Shown here in pieces: positions 48,201-51,325 of a stretch of 64,000 nucleotides of DNA. Location of the stretch: contig NC_092679.1 in assembly GCF_964355755.1 (NCBI RefSeq), forward strand, positions 10,656,932 to 10,720,931, given 5' to 3'. Numbering within the stretch: position 1 is the first letter of the stretch; each line of letters opens with the position of its first letter. The notes beneath the pieces were generated by a model. That model was given only the letters and a program-made list of their open reading frames with translations. It ran no database searches and was not told the origin of the DNA. The stretch is from Antedon mediterranea. Lineage: Eukaryota; Echinodermata; Crinoidea; Comatulida; Antedonidae. The translations under genes and the position numbers were made by a program.

Positions 48201-50455
48201 AGGATTGGAAGAAAATTTTACACGTAGAAGCGCAATGCGCGGTCTTTGAAATTTGTATAACTTTGACTAAAGAAATTTAAAAACTACTTTTTAACTTCAA
48301 CTGGCCATATGATAACATCACAACATCCGATAGGCTTAATTTTAATATGAATTCATATCTACATTTCATCAGCTTTCATAATAAGTTATAATCTTCAAGG
48401 TCACCTTTAATTCTGAAGAGCTATAAGATATTCAAATGTATGGTGTAGCTGAAATTACACGACCTAGGTTATTCAAGTTTTTACGCGTGATGACGTCATC
48501 AAAATAAAAATGTTGACAACTCATTAGAAGAATAATTAATTGAGCAAGCACATACTAAAAGTTGTGCGAAAATCGGGCTCAAATAACGGAGATGCGCTCT
48601 ATTGAATATGATAACCCACACAAAAAGATAAAAAATTCCTAATTTTTAAATTCAAGTGGCCATTTGATGACGTCATACCATTTTGTACGTCTAATGTGTA
48701 TATACATTTGTATCTACAACTTATTGGCTTCCATAATAAGTTAAAAAAATTGGGGGTCACCTGCCATTCTGAAGAGTTATATTCATTTTAAAAAGTCCTT
48801 ATTTTTTACCATTTTTAGCACTTTTGTACAATTAGTGTGCGCATTTTGTCATTTTTAATGTGCTCGTATAGCGTTATTTTAAGTCGGAATGGACTCAAAA
48901 TTGGTGAATGTACTATTACTAAGGATTGTGAGTAGAATGTGATTTATACATCTAATTTATTTTTTACGCATTTTAAGAATCGTGCGCACAAAATTTTTTG
49001 AAACGTGCAAATGGCCTAATTCATGCTCTAAATTGATCAAAACCAAATTTTGCGCGTTTTAAATTTTTAACGCGCGATTTCACGTGCATGACCTTGAAAC
49101 GCGCAACTTTTTATTTGCTAATATTTTTACCCTTGACCTGAAGTTTACCTGTAGTGAATTTCATTAATATGTCATAATGAATTATGGAGATATGATTGAT
49201 AATGTGATTTCACAAAATGGCGTATAAATGACGTCACGGATGAGTGATCACGCTGGAAAGCTGATTAGGATTTAGTTATATTATTTGAAAGATATTCTGA
49301 AATTTTGGTAATCATTGACATTAAACTTTTTGAGATAATTGTTACACAAAATAGTGTACAGAAACAATAAAAAGAAAAAAAAAAATAATAATAATAAAGA
49401 TTTCATACAATAACAATAGGTGATCATTTTATTCTAAATGATCACCTAATAACTCTAAAATAAATGAATAACATTAAATGTTATCAAATAATTATGCCTT
49501 AAAAGTTAAAACTAACTAATACAAGGTTATTTACTGTAAAATCAACAAAACCGATTTCAAAAAAGATAAATTAGGAAATATAGTTGTTAATTAGTGATTG
49601 CTTATAGGTGATTTTGAAACTGGCTACGGATTTCTTAGATTTTAGCTGAATTGGTAGTTTGTTCCCATAATTTGGGGCCAAGATATAGTATGGAGTTACT
49701 GGTAATTTAATACAGTGAGGACTGACATTTTGGGTGAAAATTAGATGATGAAAAACGCGTTGGATAACTGTGATAAGTGGATGGTTTGGTACAGAGGGAA
49801 GTGATATAGGTTGGAAGAGAGTTTTGTGATAATCGAAACATAAAGATAGCAGTTTGTAATTTATTTAGGACCTGCGGGTTATAAAATAAGGGCTTAGAAT
49901 GAGAGTTAGCAATGGCACGCATGTGCGGCATAATTAATATTGTATAACACAATAGACCAGGAGCTATTCAGCAAACGTCTTACTTTAGCAAATTCATGCG
50001 ACTGAAATCGTTCGATTATTAATTAGAGGGTAGGTTATTTTAAATACTACAATATTACTGTATACGTTTTCTTACTAATATTGTAACTTGTAGTAAGATC
50101 TAGGACTTAAATCATACAGAAAATATGGACGTATGTAGGACAAAATCTGGCATCTCAGCAGTAATGTACAAACATTAACAATGTTTTTATTTCCAGATAA
50201 CAGACAATTTAAGTAAGATTTACACAATTCATACGTCGTATTATAAGACTGTAACTGTTTTTAAAAATAAGCATAGCTGCAAAAAAAACCCTACCTAGTA
50301 GGTTCTCTGATGATCTGTTCTACACTGCGAAGAAGTGGCTCTAACCTAATAGCTTTCTTGATCTTTTGTATTTGAATGGGTTTAGCTAAGACAATAACAC
50401 TTGTTGGAAGTTCTGCTAAGCCTGGTAGATCTGGAATTACTTTTGCATCACTCAT
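124..50455 (-). CDS. INO80: INO80 chromatin-remodelling ATPase, exons 1-20, C-terminal part off-window
   Basis: This is the Snf2-family ATPase and scaffold of the nuclear INO80 complex, which slides nucleosomes and edits H2A.Z. Twenty exons join with consistent phases: 50455-50295, 37331-37180, 34341-34274, 33734-33603, 31690-31585, 31265-31072, 29230-28973, 28501-28306, 23912-23811, 23325-23123, 21110-21015, 20935-20733, 20274-20190, 16281-16164, 15537-15452, 11021-10848, 10698-10571, 8888-8637, 1364-1106, 267-124. The sum is 3117 nt, 1039 codons. Seen in order: N-terminal segment (1-54), [15 protein letters not shown] (113-127), DBINO (about 272-370), Walker A DEMGLGKT (505-512), DEAQ (614-617), TGTP (642-645), FMLRR (704-708), then the INO80-specific insertion. 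Human INO80 has about 1556 residues, so roughly the last third, with helicase lobe 2, is missing on the left. Family assignment is secure. Exons 19 and 20 rest on weaker similarity plus exact phase fit. Confidence 0.95.
1106..1364 (-). CDS. INO80: INO80 exon 19 (insertion region, probable)
   Basis: The acceptor CTGTATGTAG followed by C completes the phase-2 codon left by exon 18 and opens an 86-codon frame, ending CCAAGAAAG/GTACTT in phase 0. The block [11 protein letters not shown] resembles vertebrate LKSLVFSSHCK at the expected place in the insertion; overall identity is low. The phase fit at both ends is the better evidence. Confidence 0.68.
1365..2584. other. INO80 intron 18, left part: no gene; short purine repeat and an old repeat
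   Basis: AT-rich intron sequence. A short GAA repeat lies at about 1848-1862. From about 1895 to 2250 there is a repeat also found, split, at 24165-24298 and 25430-25490; shared strings include GCCATTGACATCC-like text and CTGCCGGGTAC. No coding signal was seen. Confidence 0.6.
2585..3055 (+). repeat. Left terminal inverted repeat with internal duplication
   Basis: Positions 2585-2835 match the complement of 7744-7480. Then 2880-3055 matches the complement of about 7590-7400 again, including GACAGCAACTTTATCCTGTA and CAGTTTCCCCCTATTCGGCT. The left arm is therefore longer than the right by one repeated segment. Confidence 0.8.
3530..4680. repeat. Tandem array, ~150-bp unit, inside the transposon
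   Basis: At least six units, marked by ATGGATCGACTACTGTATCG at about 3883, 4041, 4153, 4303, 4453 and 4609 (spacing 112-158 bp). Diverged units extend leftwards to about 3530. Each unit also carries TTAGACAGTGATATCTGA and GCACATTATTTTACT. Such subterminal satellites are common in large DNA transposons. Confidence 0.85.
5138..7261 (-). pseudogene. Broken transposon gene, uncharacterised protein family (NYARWG / HEEADT / SDTDVLVVL / NEARYQ)
   Basis: The longest piece (7261-6149, 370 aa) begins near NRPNYARWG and includes QEQTVNRDA-like, [15 protein letters not shown] and VERHNRGAE. The next frame (6140-5502) reads [11 protein letters not shown], one stop (5930-5928), [28 protein letters not shown] and [20 protein letters not shown]. 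Frames 5532-5308 and 5356-5138 give [26 protein letters not shown] and a [12 protein letters not shown] tail. So there are about three frameshifts and one stop, and probably a missing N-terminus. From memory, this motif set recurs in large uncharacterised proteins of cnidarians, molluscs, fish and echinoderms. I cannot name the family. Acidic HEEADT and SDTDV could be metal-binding nuclease residues (inference). Confidence 0.75.
7400..7744 (-). repeat. Right terminal inverted repeat
   Basis: Read on the minus strand it starts TAGACCGGGCGCCCGG and contains two subterminal copies of the TTTATTCATGTGAA motif. It has a 12-nt insertion relative to the left arm near 7685. Confidence 0.82.
8190..8545. 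repeat. Diverged tandem duplication, about 150-180 bp unit
   Basis: TGGTCTGTA/TGGACTGTC, TTGCTGGTGGTAT and GTCAGGACC recur in the same order at about 8205, 8374 and 8527. No coding signal. Confidence 0.5.
8637..8888 (-). CDS. INO80: INO80 exon 18 (insertion region)
   Basis: Encodes [20 protein letters not shown], then [20 protein letters not shown] and [20 protein letters not shown]. This aligns with vertebrate DYIQRSLF...CFSFLRFIDISPAEMANLMLQGLLARWLALFLSLKASYRL. The donor is CAAAA/GTAAGT. This exon joins exon 17 in phase 2. Confidence 0.92.
8889..9840. other. INO80 intron 17, no gene recognised
   Basis: AT-rich. TTTATTTATTTATTTGG at about 8996 and a poly-A run at 9061 resemble the end of a minus-strand retroelement insertion, but no protein remnant was found. 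Confidence 0.4.
9840..10020 (-). repeat. GAGGGTGAGCTCGC-family repeat, copy 1 (partial, inverted)
   Basis: The complement matches 22265-22400 and 26705-26850: TAGAGGGTGAGCTCGC, GTGTAGACGATGGTTCT-like and ATTATTGAAATGCTTGA-like strings. Its reading frame gives [20 protein letters not shown], the same peptide as the other copies. Confidence 0.75.
10030..10130. mobile_element. Foldback MITE, TGGTACAAATAATG family, copy 1
   Basis: GCTATGGTACAAATAATGAA faces GAAATTATTTATAA...CATAAACATTAATTATT. Same family as 21211-21374, 30822-30872 and 60070-60175. Confidence 0.55.
10571..10698 (-). CDS. INO80: INO80 exon 17 (VCNHPELF, start of insertion)
   Basis: Starts [20 protein letters not shown] and ends [10 protein letters not shown]. 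The [10 protein letters not shown] block directly follows MQFRK in all INO80 proteins. The remainder is the start of the large insertion between the lobes, which is diverged here. The acceptor is TATTGTAAG and the donor AAAAG/GTCAGT. Confidence 0.93.
10848..11021 (-). CDS. INO80: INO80 exon 16
   Basis: A 58-codon exon with [20 protein letters not shown], a serine/threonine-rich loop, and [12 protein letters not shown]. It matches vertebrate INO80 except for a longer serine loop. The acceptor is TTGAATAG and the donor AAAG/GTATCG. Confidence 0.97.
11022..12860. other. INO80 intron 15, right-hand part of intron content: no gene recognised
   Basis: AT-rich sequence with no convincing protein, repeat boundary or RNA gene seen. 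Confidence 0.4.
12900..13545 (+). pseudogene. MULE-type transposase relic
   Basis: Plus-strand frames joined by frameshifts and stops give, in order: NILHAVIH and [18 protein letters not shown] (12929-13030), MTDFESGM (13056), [13 protein letters not shown] (about 13116), [21 protein letters not shown] (about 13318-13390), then in another frame [20 protein letters not shown] (about 13410) and [24 protein letters not shown] and NN..EGWHN..HP...KF are diagnostic of MULE transposases. The N-terminal third and the ends are not found. Confidence 0.8.
13620..15030 (+). mobile_element. Penelope-like retroelement (PLE) relic
   Basis: Broken [21 protein letters not shown] (about 13710), [11 protein letters not shown] followed by IPLDE-like text (about 13860), [11 protein letters not shown] (about 14049, family MGSPLAPILAD), [17 protein letters not shown] (about 14123, family YVDDTF), then [17 protein letters not shown] (about 14295). 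It ends with the GIY-YIG ORF. The order RT then GIY-YIG defines PLEs. The 5' end is not seen. Confidence 0.88.
14498..15019 (+). CDS. GIY-YIG endonuclease domain of a Penelope-like element
   Basis: An open 173-codon frame. Residues about 82-110 read [20 protein letters not shown] then KTRIQEHMG, the PLE version of GIY-YIG: paired cysteines, YIGET and conserved arginine R in RIQEH. Downstream it reads [17 protein letters not shown], the usual end with the catalytic-type glutamate. This domain nicks target DNA for target-primed reverse transcription. The frame upstream is broken, so no full protein is made here. The start codon is nominal, since the domain belongs to a longer polyprotein. Confidence 0.85.
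   Translation: MFNKKYIQDINIKNNDEKYYFKLLFLENTLVATSNKITKLCNNYCKNLNINIVFNKTKIGNFFSNKDPIPFDLKSNVVHKLNCGGCDASYIGETSRHLKTRIQEHMGRDKNSHIYKHINNNRNCLDQCSKENFKIIDTATNSYKLKIKEALLIKRNKPSLNKQKTWYKIHLNI
15128..15182 (+). repeat. Repeat shared exactly with 52677
   Basis: Positions 15128-15163 equal 52677-52712 over 36 nt (starts TTTTGTTATGCTGTCGGAAG); GATATCACCTTAAACAC follows in both. Here it lies about 110 bp after the PLE stop codon and may be PLE 3'UTR. Confidence 0.85.
15452..15537 (-). CDS. INO80: INO80 exon 15
   Basis: Encodes [20 protein letters not shown] then DVENELSDK, the hallmark end of ATPase lobe 1 in INO80. The acceptor is ATCATTAG. The donor is AAG/GTTACC, a weak 5' splice consensus. Confidence 0.97.
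16164..16281 (-). CDS. INO80: INO80 exon 14
   Basis: Encodes [20 protein letters not shown] then [19 protein letters not shown], standard INO80 sequence after motif III. The acceptor is CATTTTTCCCCAG and the donor GAAG/GTATGG. A plus-strand open frame covers the same bases and is an antisense shadow. Confidence 0.98.
17159..17401 (+). CDS. Myb/SANT- or MADF-like DNA-binding ORF, transposon-associated
   Basis: 80 codons. [20 protein letters not shown] then [13 protein letters not shown] and [17 protein letters not shown] has the three-helix spacing of Myb/SANT-like or MADF domains found in Harbinger-type second proteins and related elements. It starts MKRVTW at 17159, about 55 nt after a CTAG-rich stretch, and ends soon after helix 3 without a linker to a transposase. 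It lies in INO80 intron 13 on the antisense strand. It may be a domesticated or broken transposon exon. Function not established. Confidence 0.45.
   Translation: MKRVTWKSTEVADLISLWGSPEFIDKIEIRNWKASAGNKMAVFKEIASKLQNSSRRSWRRRHDFTKLIKIIQIMAKSLSV
17670..18035 (+). repeat. 3' half of the 0.8-0.9-kb dispersed repeat
   Basis: Matches 22780-23065 and 27340-27630: CCCGGAAATTACTTTGACCG, AAGATAGAAATATGGAA, TTTCGCGGTACATCT and TGTGCTCGCCTATGTCAGAA. Confidence 0.8.
18699..20117. mobile_element. 1.42-kb non-autonomous TIR element
   Basis: The left end TAGTGGGGTTCCTTAG (18699) is the inverse of the right end at 20117 (TAGTGGGGCTCCTTAG on the minus strand). Inverted similarity continues about 165 bp inward, including TTGACCTCAGATAA and GGCAAA.GATGCAGAAGTAC (with TACTACTT following). 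No transposase frame inside. Confidence 0.8.
20190..20274 (-). CDS. INO80: INO80 exon 13 (motif III)
   Basis: An 85-nt exon encoding [20 protein letters not shown] then [19 protein letters not shown] is helicase motif III. The acceptor is AATTATTTCAG and the donor GAG/GTAAAT. Confidence 0.98.
20733..20935 (-). CDS. INO80: INO80 exon 12 (Walker B, DEAQ)
   Basis: Starts ALPYWGN and carries [16 protein letters not shown] followed by [17 protein letters not shown] is motif II, the Mg-ATP-binding acidic pair. The match to vertebrate INO80 is nearly residue for residue. The acceptor is TTATTCCTAG and the donor CCAG/GTAAAA; it ends in phase 2. Confidence 0.98.
21015..21110 (-). CDS. INO80: INO80 exon 11
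   Basis: A 32-codon exon, [20 protein letters not shown] then [12 protein letters not shown], covering helicase motif Ia (PASTL.NW). The intron to exon 12 is only 79 bp, the smallest seen here. Confidence 0.97.
21211..21374. mobile_element. Foldback MITE, TGGTACAAATAATG family, copy 2
   Basis: The left arm GTGGAATGGTACAAATAATG then TCATTCGGTGAATGAGG faces the right arm ATTCACCTCATGTCATTG then TTTGTACCATTCCAC. It is almost fully self-complementary over 160 bp. It lies between INO80 exons 11 and 10. Confidence 0.8.
21590..21890 (-). repeat. Partial inverted copy of the 24.3-kb TIR element
   Basis: The complement matches 24299-24555: GGGTAGAATTCGTCGATCCA region, AACAATGGTGTATAT, and the end TTAATAGCTGTACTA. 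Direct repeats of a string close to AAAACAATACCTTTCG occur within it. Confidence 0.8.
21902..21935. repeat. ATT microsatellite
   Basis: GTTATTATTATTATTATTAT followed by TTATTT. Confidence 0.9.
22260..23070 (+). repeat. 0.8-0.9-kb dispersed repeat, copy 2
   Basis: Colinear with 26705-27632: begins GGGTGAGCTCGCTTCACTCG, includes AAGTGCTTGACATTCGAAAA, GGCTATAGCCACTAACGGCC and TGTGCTCGCCTATGTCAGAA. Ends near TTTATATATAGATTATC. It lies in INO80 intron 10. Confidence 0.85.
23123..23325 (-). CDS. INO80: INO80 exon 10 (ATPase lobe 1, Walker A)
   Basis: Encodes [20 protein letters not shown] then [16 protein letters not shown] motif region, motif I (Walker A lysine in GLGKT) and motif Ia onset of the Snf2 helicase. 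This is diagnostic for INO80 by the GMNWLANLY and [16 protein letters not shown] context. The acceptor is TTTTTTGTAG and the donor GAG/GTAAGT. Confidence 0.98.
23811..23912 (-). CDS. INO80: INO80 exon 9
   Basis: This 102-nt exon encodes [20 protein letters not shown] and ends ADIPQR. It matches the vertebrate ALKNAENAYHIHQ helix between DBINO and the ATPase. The acceptor is TTTCATCTAG and the donor AGAT/GTAAGT. Vertebrate INO80 has extra residues here, so this linker is shorter. Confidence 0.85.
24165..24298 (+). repeat. Old repeat, left part (split by an insertion)
   Basis: Matches 1905-2035 (ATATCTGACTATGT, CTGCCGGGTAC, AAATGGTACCAGATA). Its other end continues at 25430-25490. Confidence 0.75.
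24299..25420. mobile_element. 1.12-kb TIR element with subterminal repeats
   Basis: Ends TACAGTACAGCTA at 24299-24311 and TAGCTGTACTGTA at 25408-25420, an exact 13-bp inverted repeat. Inverted similarity continues through the GTAACC/GGTTAC region to GGTATTGTTTTTGATCGCGA (left) and TCGCGATCAAAAACAATACC (right). It splits a repeat intact at 1895-2250. No transposase frame. Confidence 0.8.
25430..25495 (+). repeat. Old repeat, right part
   Basis: GCCCATTGACATCCTCAT and AGACATTTTATCCACTGC match 2182-2240. Confidence 0.75.
25885..26290 (+). repeat. G-rich minisatellite, ~17-18-bp unit
   Basis: About 20 imperfect copies of GGGGGTAGTTGTCCTA with G-run length variation. It lies in INO80 intron 8. 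Confidence 0.9.
26640..27632 (+). repeat. 0.8-0.9-kb dispersed repeat, copy 3, with ORF start
   Basis: Colinear with copy 2. An open frame 26633-26839 reads [19 protein letters not shown] then [20 protein letters not shown]. An acidic N-terminus of this kind is reminiscent of piggyBac-type transposases, but nothing catalytic follows. The repeat may be a deletion derivative of a coding element (inference). Confidence 0.75.
28306..28501 (-). CDS. INO80: INO80 exon 8 (DBINO domain, second half)
   Basis: Begins [20 protein letters not shown], almost identical to vertebrate INO80, and runs to [13 protein letters not shown]. The acceptor is ATTATACAG and the donor TATG/GTAATG, with phase 1 at the end. 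The intron to its left is about 4.4 kb and holds several repeats. Confidence 0.96.
28973..29230 (-). CDS. INO80: INO80 exon 7 (DBINO domain, first half)
   Basis: An 86-codon exon with the DBINO domain, which binds DNA and the Arp8 module. Visible blocks are [39 protein letters not shown] and DDEIRE, all close to vertebrate INO80. The acceptor is CTCCTTATAG and the donor GAG/GTTGGT. Confidence 0.96.
29231..29895. other. INO80 intron 6, no gene recognised
   Basis: AT-rich intron sequence, nothing recognised. Confidence 0.4.
29897..30560. repeat. Direct duplication of an A-rich ~220-240-bp segment
   Basis: AAAAACAACTATGTAAGAAA, TGTTAATGAAAATGTGTTA and GAATGAATCCACATAAGA-like strings recur in the same order at 29900-30110 and 30302-30545. 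Confidence 0.75.
30822..30872 (+). repeat. Foldback MITE, TGGTACAAATAATG family, half copy
   Basis: TTGTGGAATGATACTTAATA then ATGTCATTCGGTGAATGA matches the left arm of 21211-21374. The right arm is missing. Confidence 0.6.
31072..31265 (-). CDS. INO80: INO80 exon 6
   Basis: A 194-nt exon ending in phase 0. It covers the basic linker up to [16 protein letters not shown], which parallels vertebrate RRRKVWLSIVKKELPK just before DBINO. The acceptor is TTTATTTTAG and the donor AAG/GTTAGT. Confidence 0.92.
31585..31690 (-). CDS. INO80: INO80 exon 5
   Basis: Encodes [20 protein letters not shown] then [12 protein letters not shown], colinear with vertebrate [14 protein letters not shown]...HLLGPKKKK. 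The acceptor is CTTTGCAG and the donor AAAAAG/GTATGG. The lysine run may serve as a nuclear localisation signal. Confidence 0.94.
31691..33602. other. INO80 intron 4, no gene recognised
   Basis: 1.9 kb of AT-rich sequence. ACATTTAGGTGTACAAGTCA at about 32140 resembles the end of the 55.8-kb TIR element and may be a relic. No coding signal. Confidence 0.35.
33603..33734 (-). CDS. INO80: INO80 exon 4
   Basis: A 44-codon exon in phase 0. It encodes [13 protein letters not shown] followed by REELH-like and LHKYKK-like text ([15 protein letters not shown]), matching the vertebrate region SILLSDESSEADSQ...LRLHKYKK. The acidic serine run is a likely CK2-type phosphorylation stretch (inference). Confidence 0.92.
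33879..33901 (+). other. G-quadruplex-forming run in INO80 intron 3
   Basis: GGG runs at 33879-33881, 33883-33885 and 33887-33889, then eleven Gs at 33891-33901. On the INO80 transcript this is a C-rich run. Confidence 0.8.
34274..34341 (-). CDS. INO80: INO80 exon 3
   Basis: This 68-nt micro-exon encodes [18 protein letters not shown], nearly identical to the vertebrate INO80 block [15 protein letters not shown]. The acceptor is TATAATACAG and the donor AAAG/GTAACT. It is too short for ordinary ORF finding. Confidence 0.93.
34342..35600. other. INO80 intron 2, left part: no gene recognised
   Basis: A 75-codon minus frame at 34534-34761 ([20 protein letters not shown]) is open but unlike anything I recognise. 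Repeats of AGTGGATGTTGAAACATT occur at about 34950-34990. Confidence 0.3.
35640..36780 (+). mobile_element. Tx1/L1-type LINE, internally deleted relic
   Basis: RT block [20 protein letters not shown] (36085-36147), then after stops [20 protein letters not shown] (about 36495), both typical of Tx1/L1-clade LINEs. Just upstream (35646) a frame starts [20 protein letters not shown], plausibly the ORF1 start. If so, most of ORF1 and the endonuclease are deleted. RT assignment is solid; the ORF1 link is inference. Confidence 0.75.
37180..37331 (-). CDS. INO80: INO80 exon 2
   Basis: The acceptor ATAATGCAG and donor CAAG/GTAGTT bracket 152 nt. It encodes an acidic, low-complexity linker starting [18 protein letters not shown], comparable to the acidic stretch after the first helix of vertebrate INO80. 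It joins exon 1 through a split AGG codon and leaves phase 1. Intron 1 to its right is about 13 kb and full of transposons. Confidence 0.82.
37332..38538. other. INO80 intron 1, left part: no gene recognised
   Basis: AT-rich, no protein or repeat boundary recognised. Confidence 0.4.
38767..40409. mobile_element. hAT-like element nested in the 4.7-kb element
   Basis: Terminal inverted repeats CAGGCCTCGAATTT (38767-38780 and 40396-40409) are bracketed by CTAGTTT on both sides (38760-38766 and 40410-40416), a 7-bp match where hAT makes 8. Next to both ends are GGCCAAGGGC-like repeats (AGGGCACCAAGGCCA on the left, AGGGCACTCACGGCCA on the right). No transposase frame. Confidence 0.75.
41593..42036. 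mobile_element. 444-bp MITE with ~90-bp TIRs
   Basis: The left end GTTTCTATGGAACGCCAAAA inverts to the right end GTTTCTATGGAGCGCCAAAA. Similarity continues through AGAGCAA, TAGAGG and ACTCTGTGGAAT/ACTCAGTGGAAT to TTTGGTGAAAA. Confidence 0.82.
42454..42742 (+). other. Open frames inside the 4.7-kb element, unrecognised
   Basis: Two overlapping open frames of 76-80 codons, GC-richer than their surroundings. One has a hydrophobic run [21 protein letters not shown] do not recognise either frame and there is no splice or repeat support. Confidence 0.2.
43450..43966 (+). mobile_element. CR1/Jockey-type LINE, 3' fragment
   Basis: An 89-codon frame (43522-43788) reads [30 protein letters not shown] and LYNLLPSVL, the common C-terminus of CR1/L2/Jockey reverse transcriptases. 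A 3'UTR with GGGCCCCTGGATATCAGCTG and the tail AAATAAAGTTGAAATAAAAA follows. 5'-truncated, inserted in INO80 intron 1 antisense to the gene. Confidence 0.85.
43967..44478. other. Intron 1 spacer with a palindrome
   Basis: No gene. AATTCGTCACTTTGACGAATT (44368-44388) is a near-perfect palindrome, followed by TATAGGTGATCATTTTTATC (44389). Part of the latter recurs at 49420-49452. Confidence 0.5.
44492..44912 (+). pseudogene. LINE ORF1 C-terminus: two zinc knuckles and a PHD-like cysteine cluster
   Basis: [14 protein letters not shown] and [14 protein letters not shown] are two CCHC knuckles (44550-44660), nucleic-acid-binding motifs of LINE ORF1. After one stop at 44681-44683 the same frame stays open to [15 protein letters not shown] (about 44873). 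The matching WWCDNC lies in the ORF2 frame (44944), as if a PHD finger were split by a frameshift. PHD domains occur in ORF1 of some CR1 elements. Confidence 0.65.
44911..47856 (+). pseudogene. LINE ORF2: endonuclease plus reverse transcriptase, two in-frame stops
   Basis: The endonuclease is seen from [14 protein letters not shown] (catalytic Asn), FCITETWLS (Glu), [11 protein letters not shown] (Asp/Asn) to HGISDHSLI (Asp-His). RT motifs follow: [75 protein letters not shown] and the catalytic YADDT (about 47035). The frame is the same throughout, interrupted only by stops at 46645-46647 and about 46657. GGG of the usual DR..GGGV is replaced near 45215. About 980 codons, close to the usual length. 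Confidence 0.9.
48088..48790. repeat. Two diverged ~350-bp tandem units
   Basis: GTAGCATAGGTGAAATTACG / GTGTAGCTGAAATTACACGA, TAATTAATTGAGCAA, CAACTGGCCATATGATAACA / CAAGTGGCCATTTGATGACG and TTCATAATAAGTTA recur in order at 48080-48430 and 48440-48780. Confidence 0.75.
48791..49600. other. Intron 1 spacer, no gene recognised; ends in a TAGGTGATCATTT palindrome
   Basis: AT-rich with GCGCGT-type strings near 49000-49110. AGGTGATCATTTTATTCTAA then ATGATCACCT (49421-49452) is a palindrome whose arm also occurs at 44391. Confidence 0.45.
49600..49960 (-). mobile_element. LINE RT C-terminal fragment
   Basis: The minus frame 49952-49707 reads [20 protein letters not shown] then [15 protein letters not shown], and after a frame change [12 protein letters not shown] (family YLGPKLWNSLP). 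This is the end of a CR1/L2-like RT, in INO80 intron 1 and sense to the gene. Confidence 0.78.
49961..50294. other. Intron 1 end, no gene recognised
   Basis: AT-rich intron immediately downstream of the INO80 exon 1 donor; nothing recognised. Confidence 0.4.
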
Positions 50456-50468
50456 TGTTGGTCCATTA
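50295..50468 (-). CDS. INO80: INO80 exon 1 (first coding exon)
   Basis: The acceptor is ...TGTACACAG before 50468 and the donor CTAG/GTAGGG follows 50295. The start ATG is at 50455-50453 and the protein begins [12 protein letters not shown]. The segment [20 protein letters not shown] aligns with the vertebrate N-terminal LAKPLYLQYLERALRLDHFL. The start was chosen because it lies 13 nt inside the acceptor. The longer upstream reading frame is intron sequence. The exon ends in phase 2. Since it opens with an acceptor, a non-coding 5' exon must lie further right. Confidence 0.85.
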
Positions 50469-50640
50469 CTGTGTACATAAATGAGGAAGAAAAAACTTAA
50501 TAAATGTTTTTTATCAATCAAGTAGCTGTGAAAGTGATAATCTATGTAAGATGAATGTAAGACTAAGAGTACATGTTATTTTAAAATTCTATTTTGAACT
50601 AAAATTAGTAACTGACCTGACTTGACAGTTTCAGTACTCA

Positions 50641-50754
50641 TTTCATGAGCCCTTTCTTCAGAGTAACTCTACAGTATTGTTAGGCGAACACCAGCTAACG
50701 GTGAGCTTTTTGCTTAACAATATAGTCGTCACTCTGAAGAAAGTGCTCATGAAA
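50641..50754. repeat. 114-bp foldback about 190 bp upstream of INO80 exon 1
   Basis: The arms TTTCATGAGCCCTTTCTTCA (to 50664) and its complement at 50731-50754 differ at one base in 24. Inner arms TATTGTTAGGCG / TTGCTTAACAATA extend the pairing. Could be a MITE. Confidence 0.8.
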
Positions 50755-51325
50755 TTTTCGCGCCAAGGCTCTAGCCAGCTATGTCCCAGAACGACATATT
50801 CATTAATAAGCTGTTTCTAACTAAGGCTGACAGTTTTGCGAATTTGTAAACTCGACTATAATTTATAGGTCTCAGCTGCCAAAAAACGTCTGGGAAAGGA
50901 AAGTCTATGAGGGCTCACGGTTGAATGAGTTTGGATTCTCGCCCTTTGATTGGTTGACGTGAATCAACAGACTGGATAAATTTTCTCACTTGTATTGTAC
51001 ACCACCGTGAAGTCACGTTGTCTCTAGAGGGTATTCAGTTGCATGCCTACAGTACAGGTTGAGGTCACACACAAACAGGCTACAGCACATTGAAGTACAC
51101 AAACCAGTAGTGGTGTTAGTAGTCTATGAGTGCTAGCTTACCTGTATAAACTGACAATAGCCGTGCTCTCCAGAGGGAAAGCTTTAGATACAAAAGTGAA
51201 AAGTTCCTAGAACACCCCTGTATTATCATGGACCAGTCCGCAACCACGCCCTCAATGTACAGTACCAACGTACCGCTGTAATCATTTTCCGCTTACTTGA
51301 CTGCGGGGACGGCGGGAGGGACAAC
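50755..51325. other. Upstream of INO80: no gene recognised; DIRS-like terminal repeat at right
   Basis: AGTGGTGTTAGTAGTCTATG then AGTGCTAGCTTACCTG (51109-51144) matches 60641-60683 (inverted). This is probably the terminal repeat of the DIRS element whose coding part follows. The INO80 promoter and 5'UTR exon may be here but no clear core promoter was seen. Confidence 0.4.

Noticed and set aside
50456-50521. Upstream ATG for INO80
   Set aside because: The residues before MSDAK lie across a clear polypyrimidine tract and AG acceptor.
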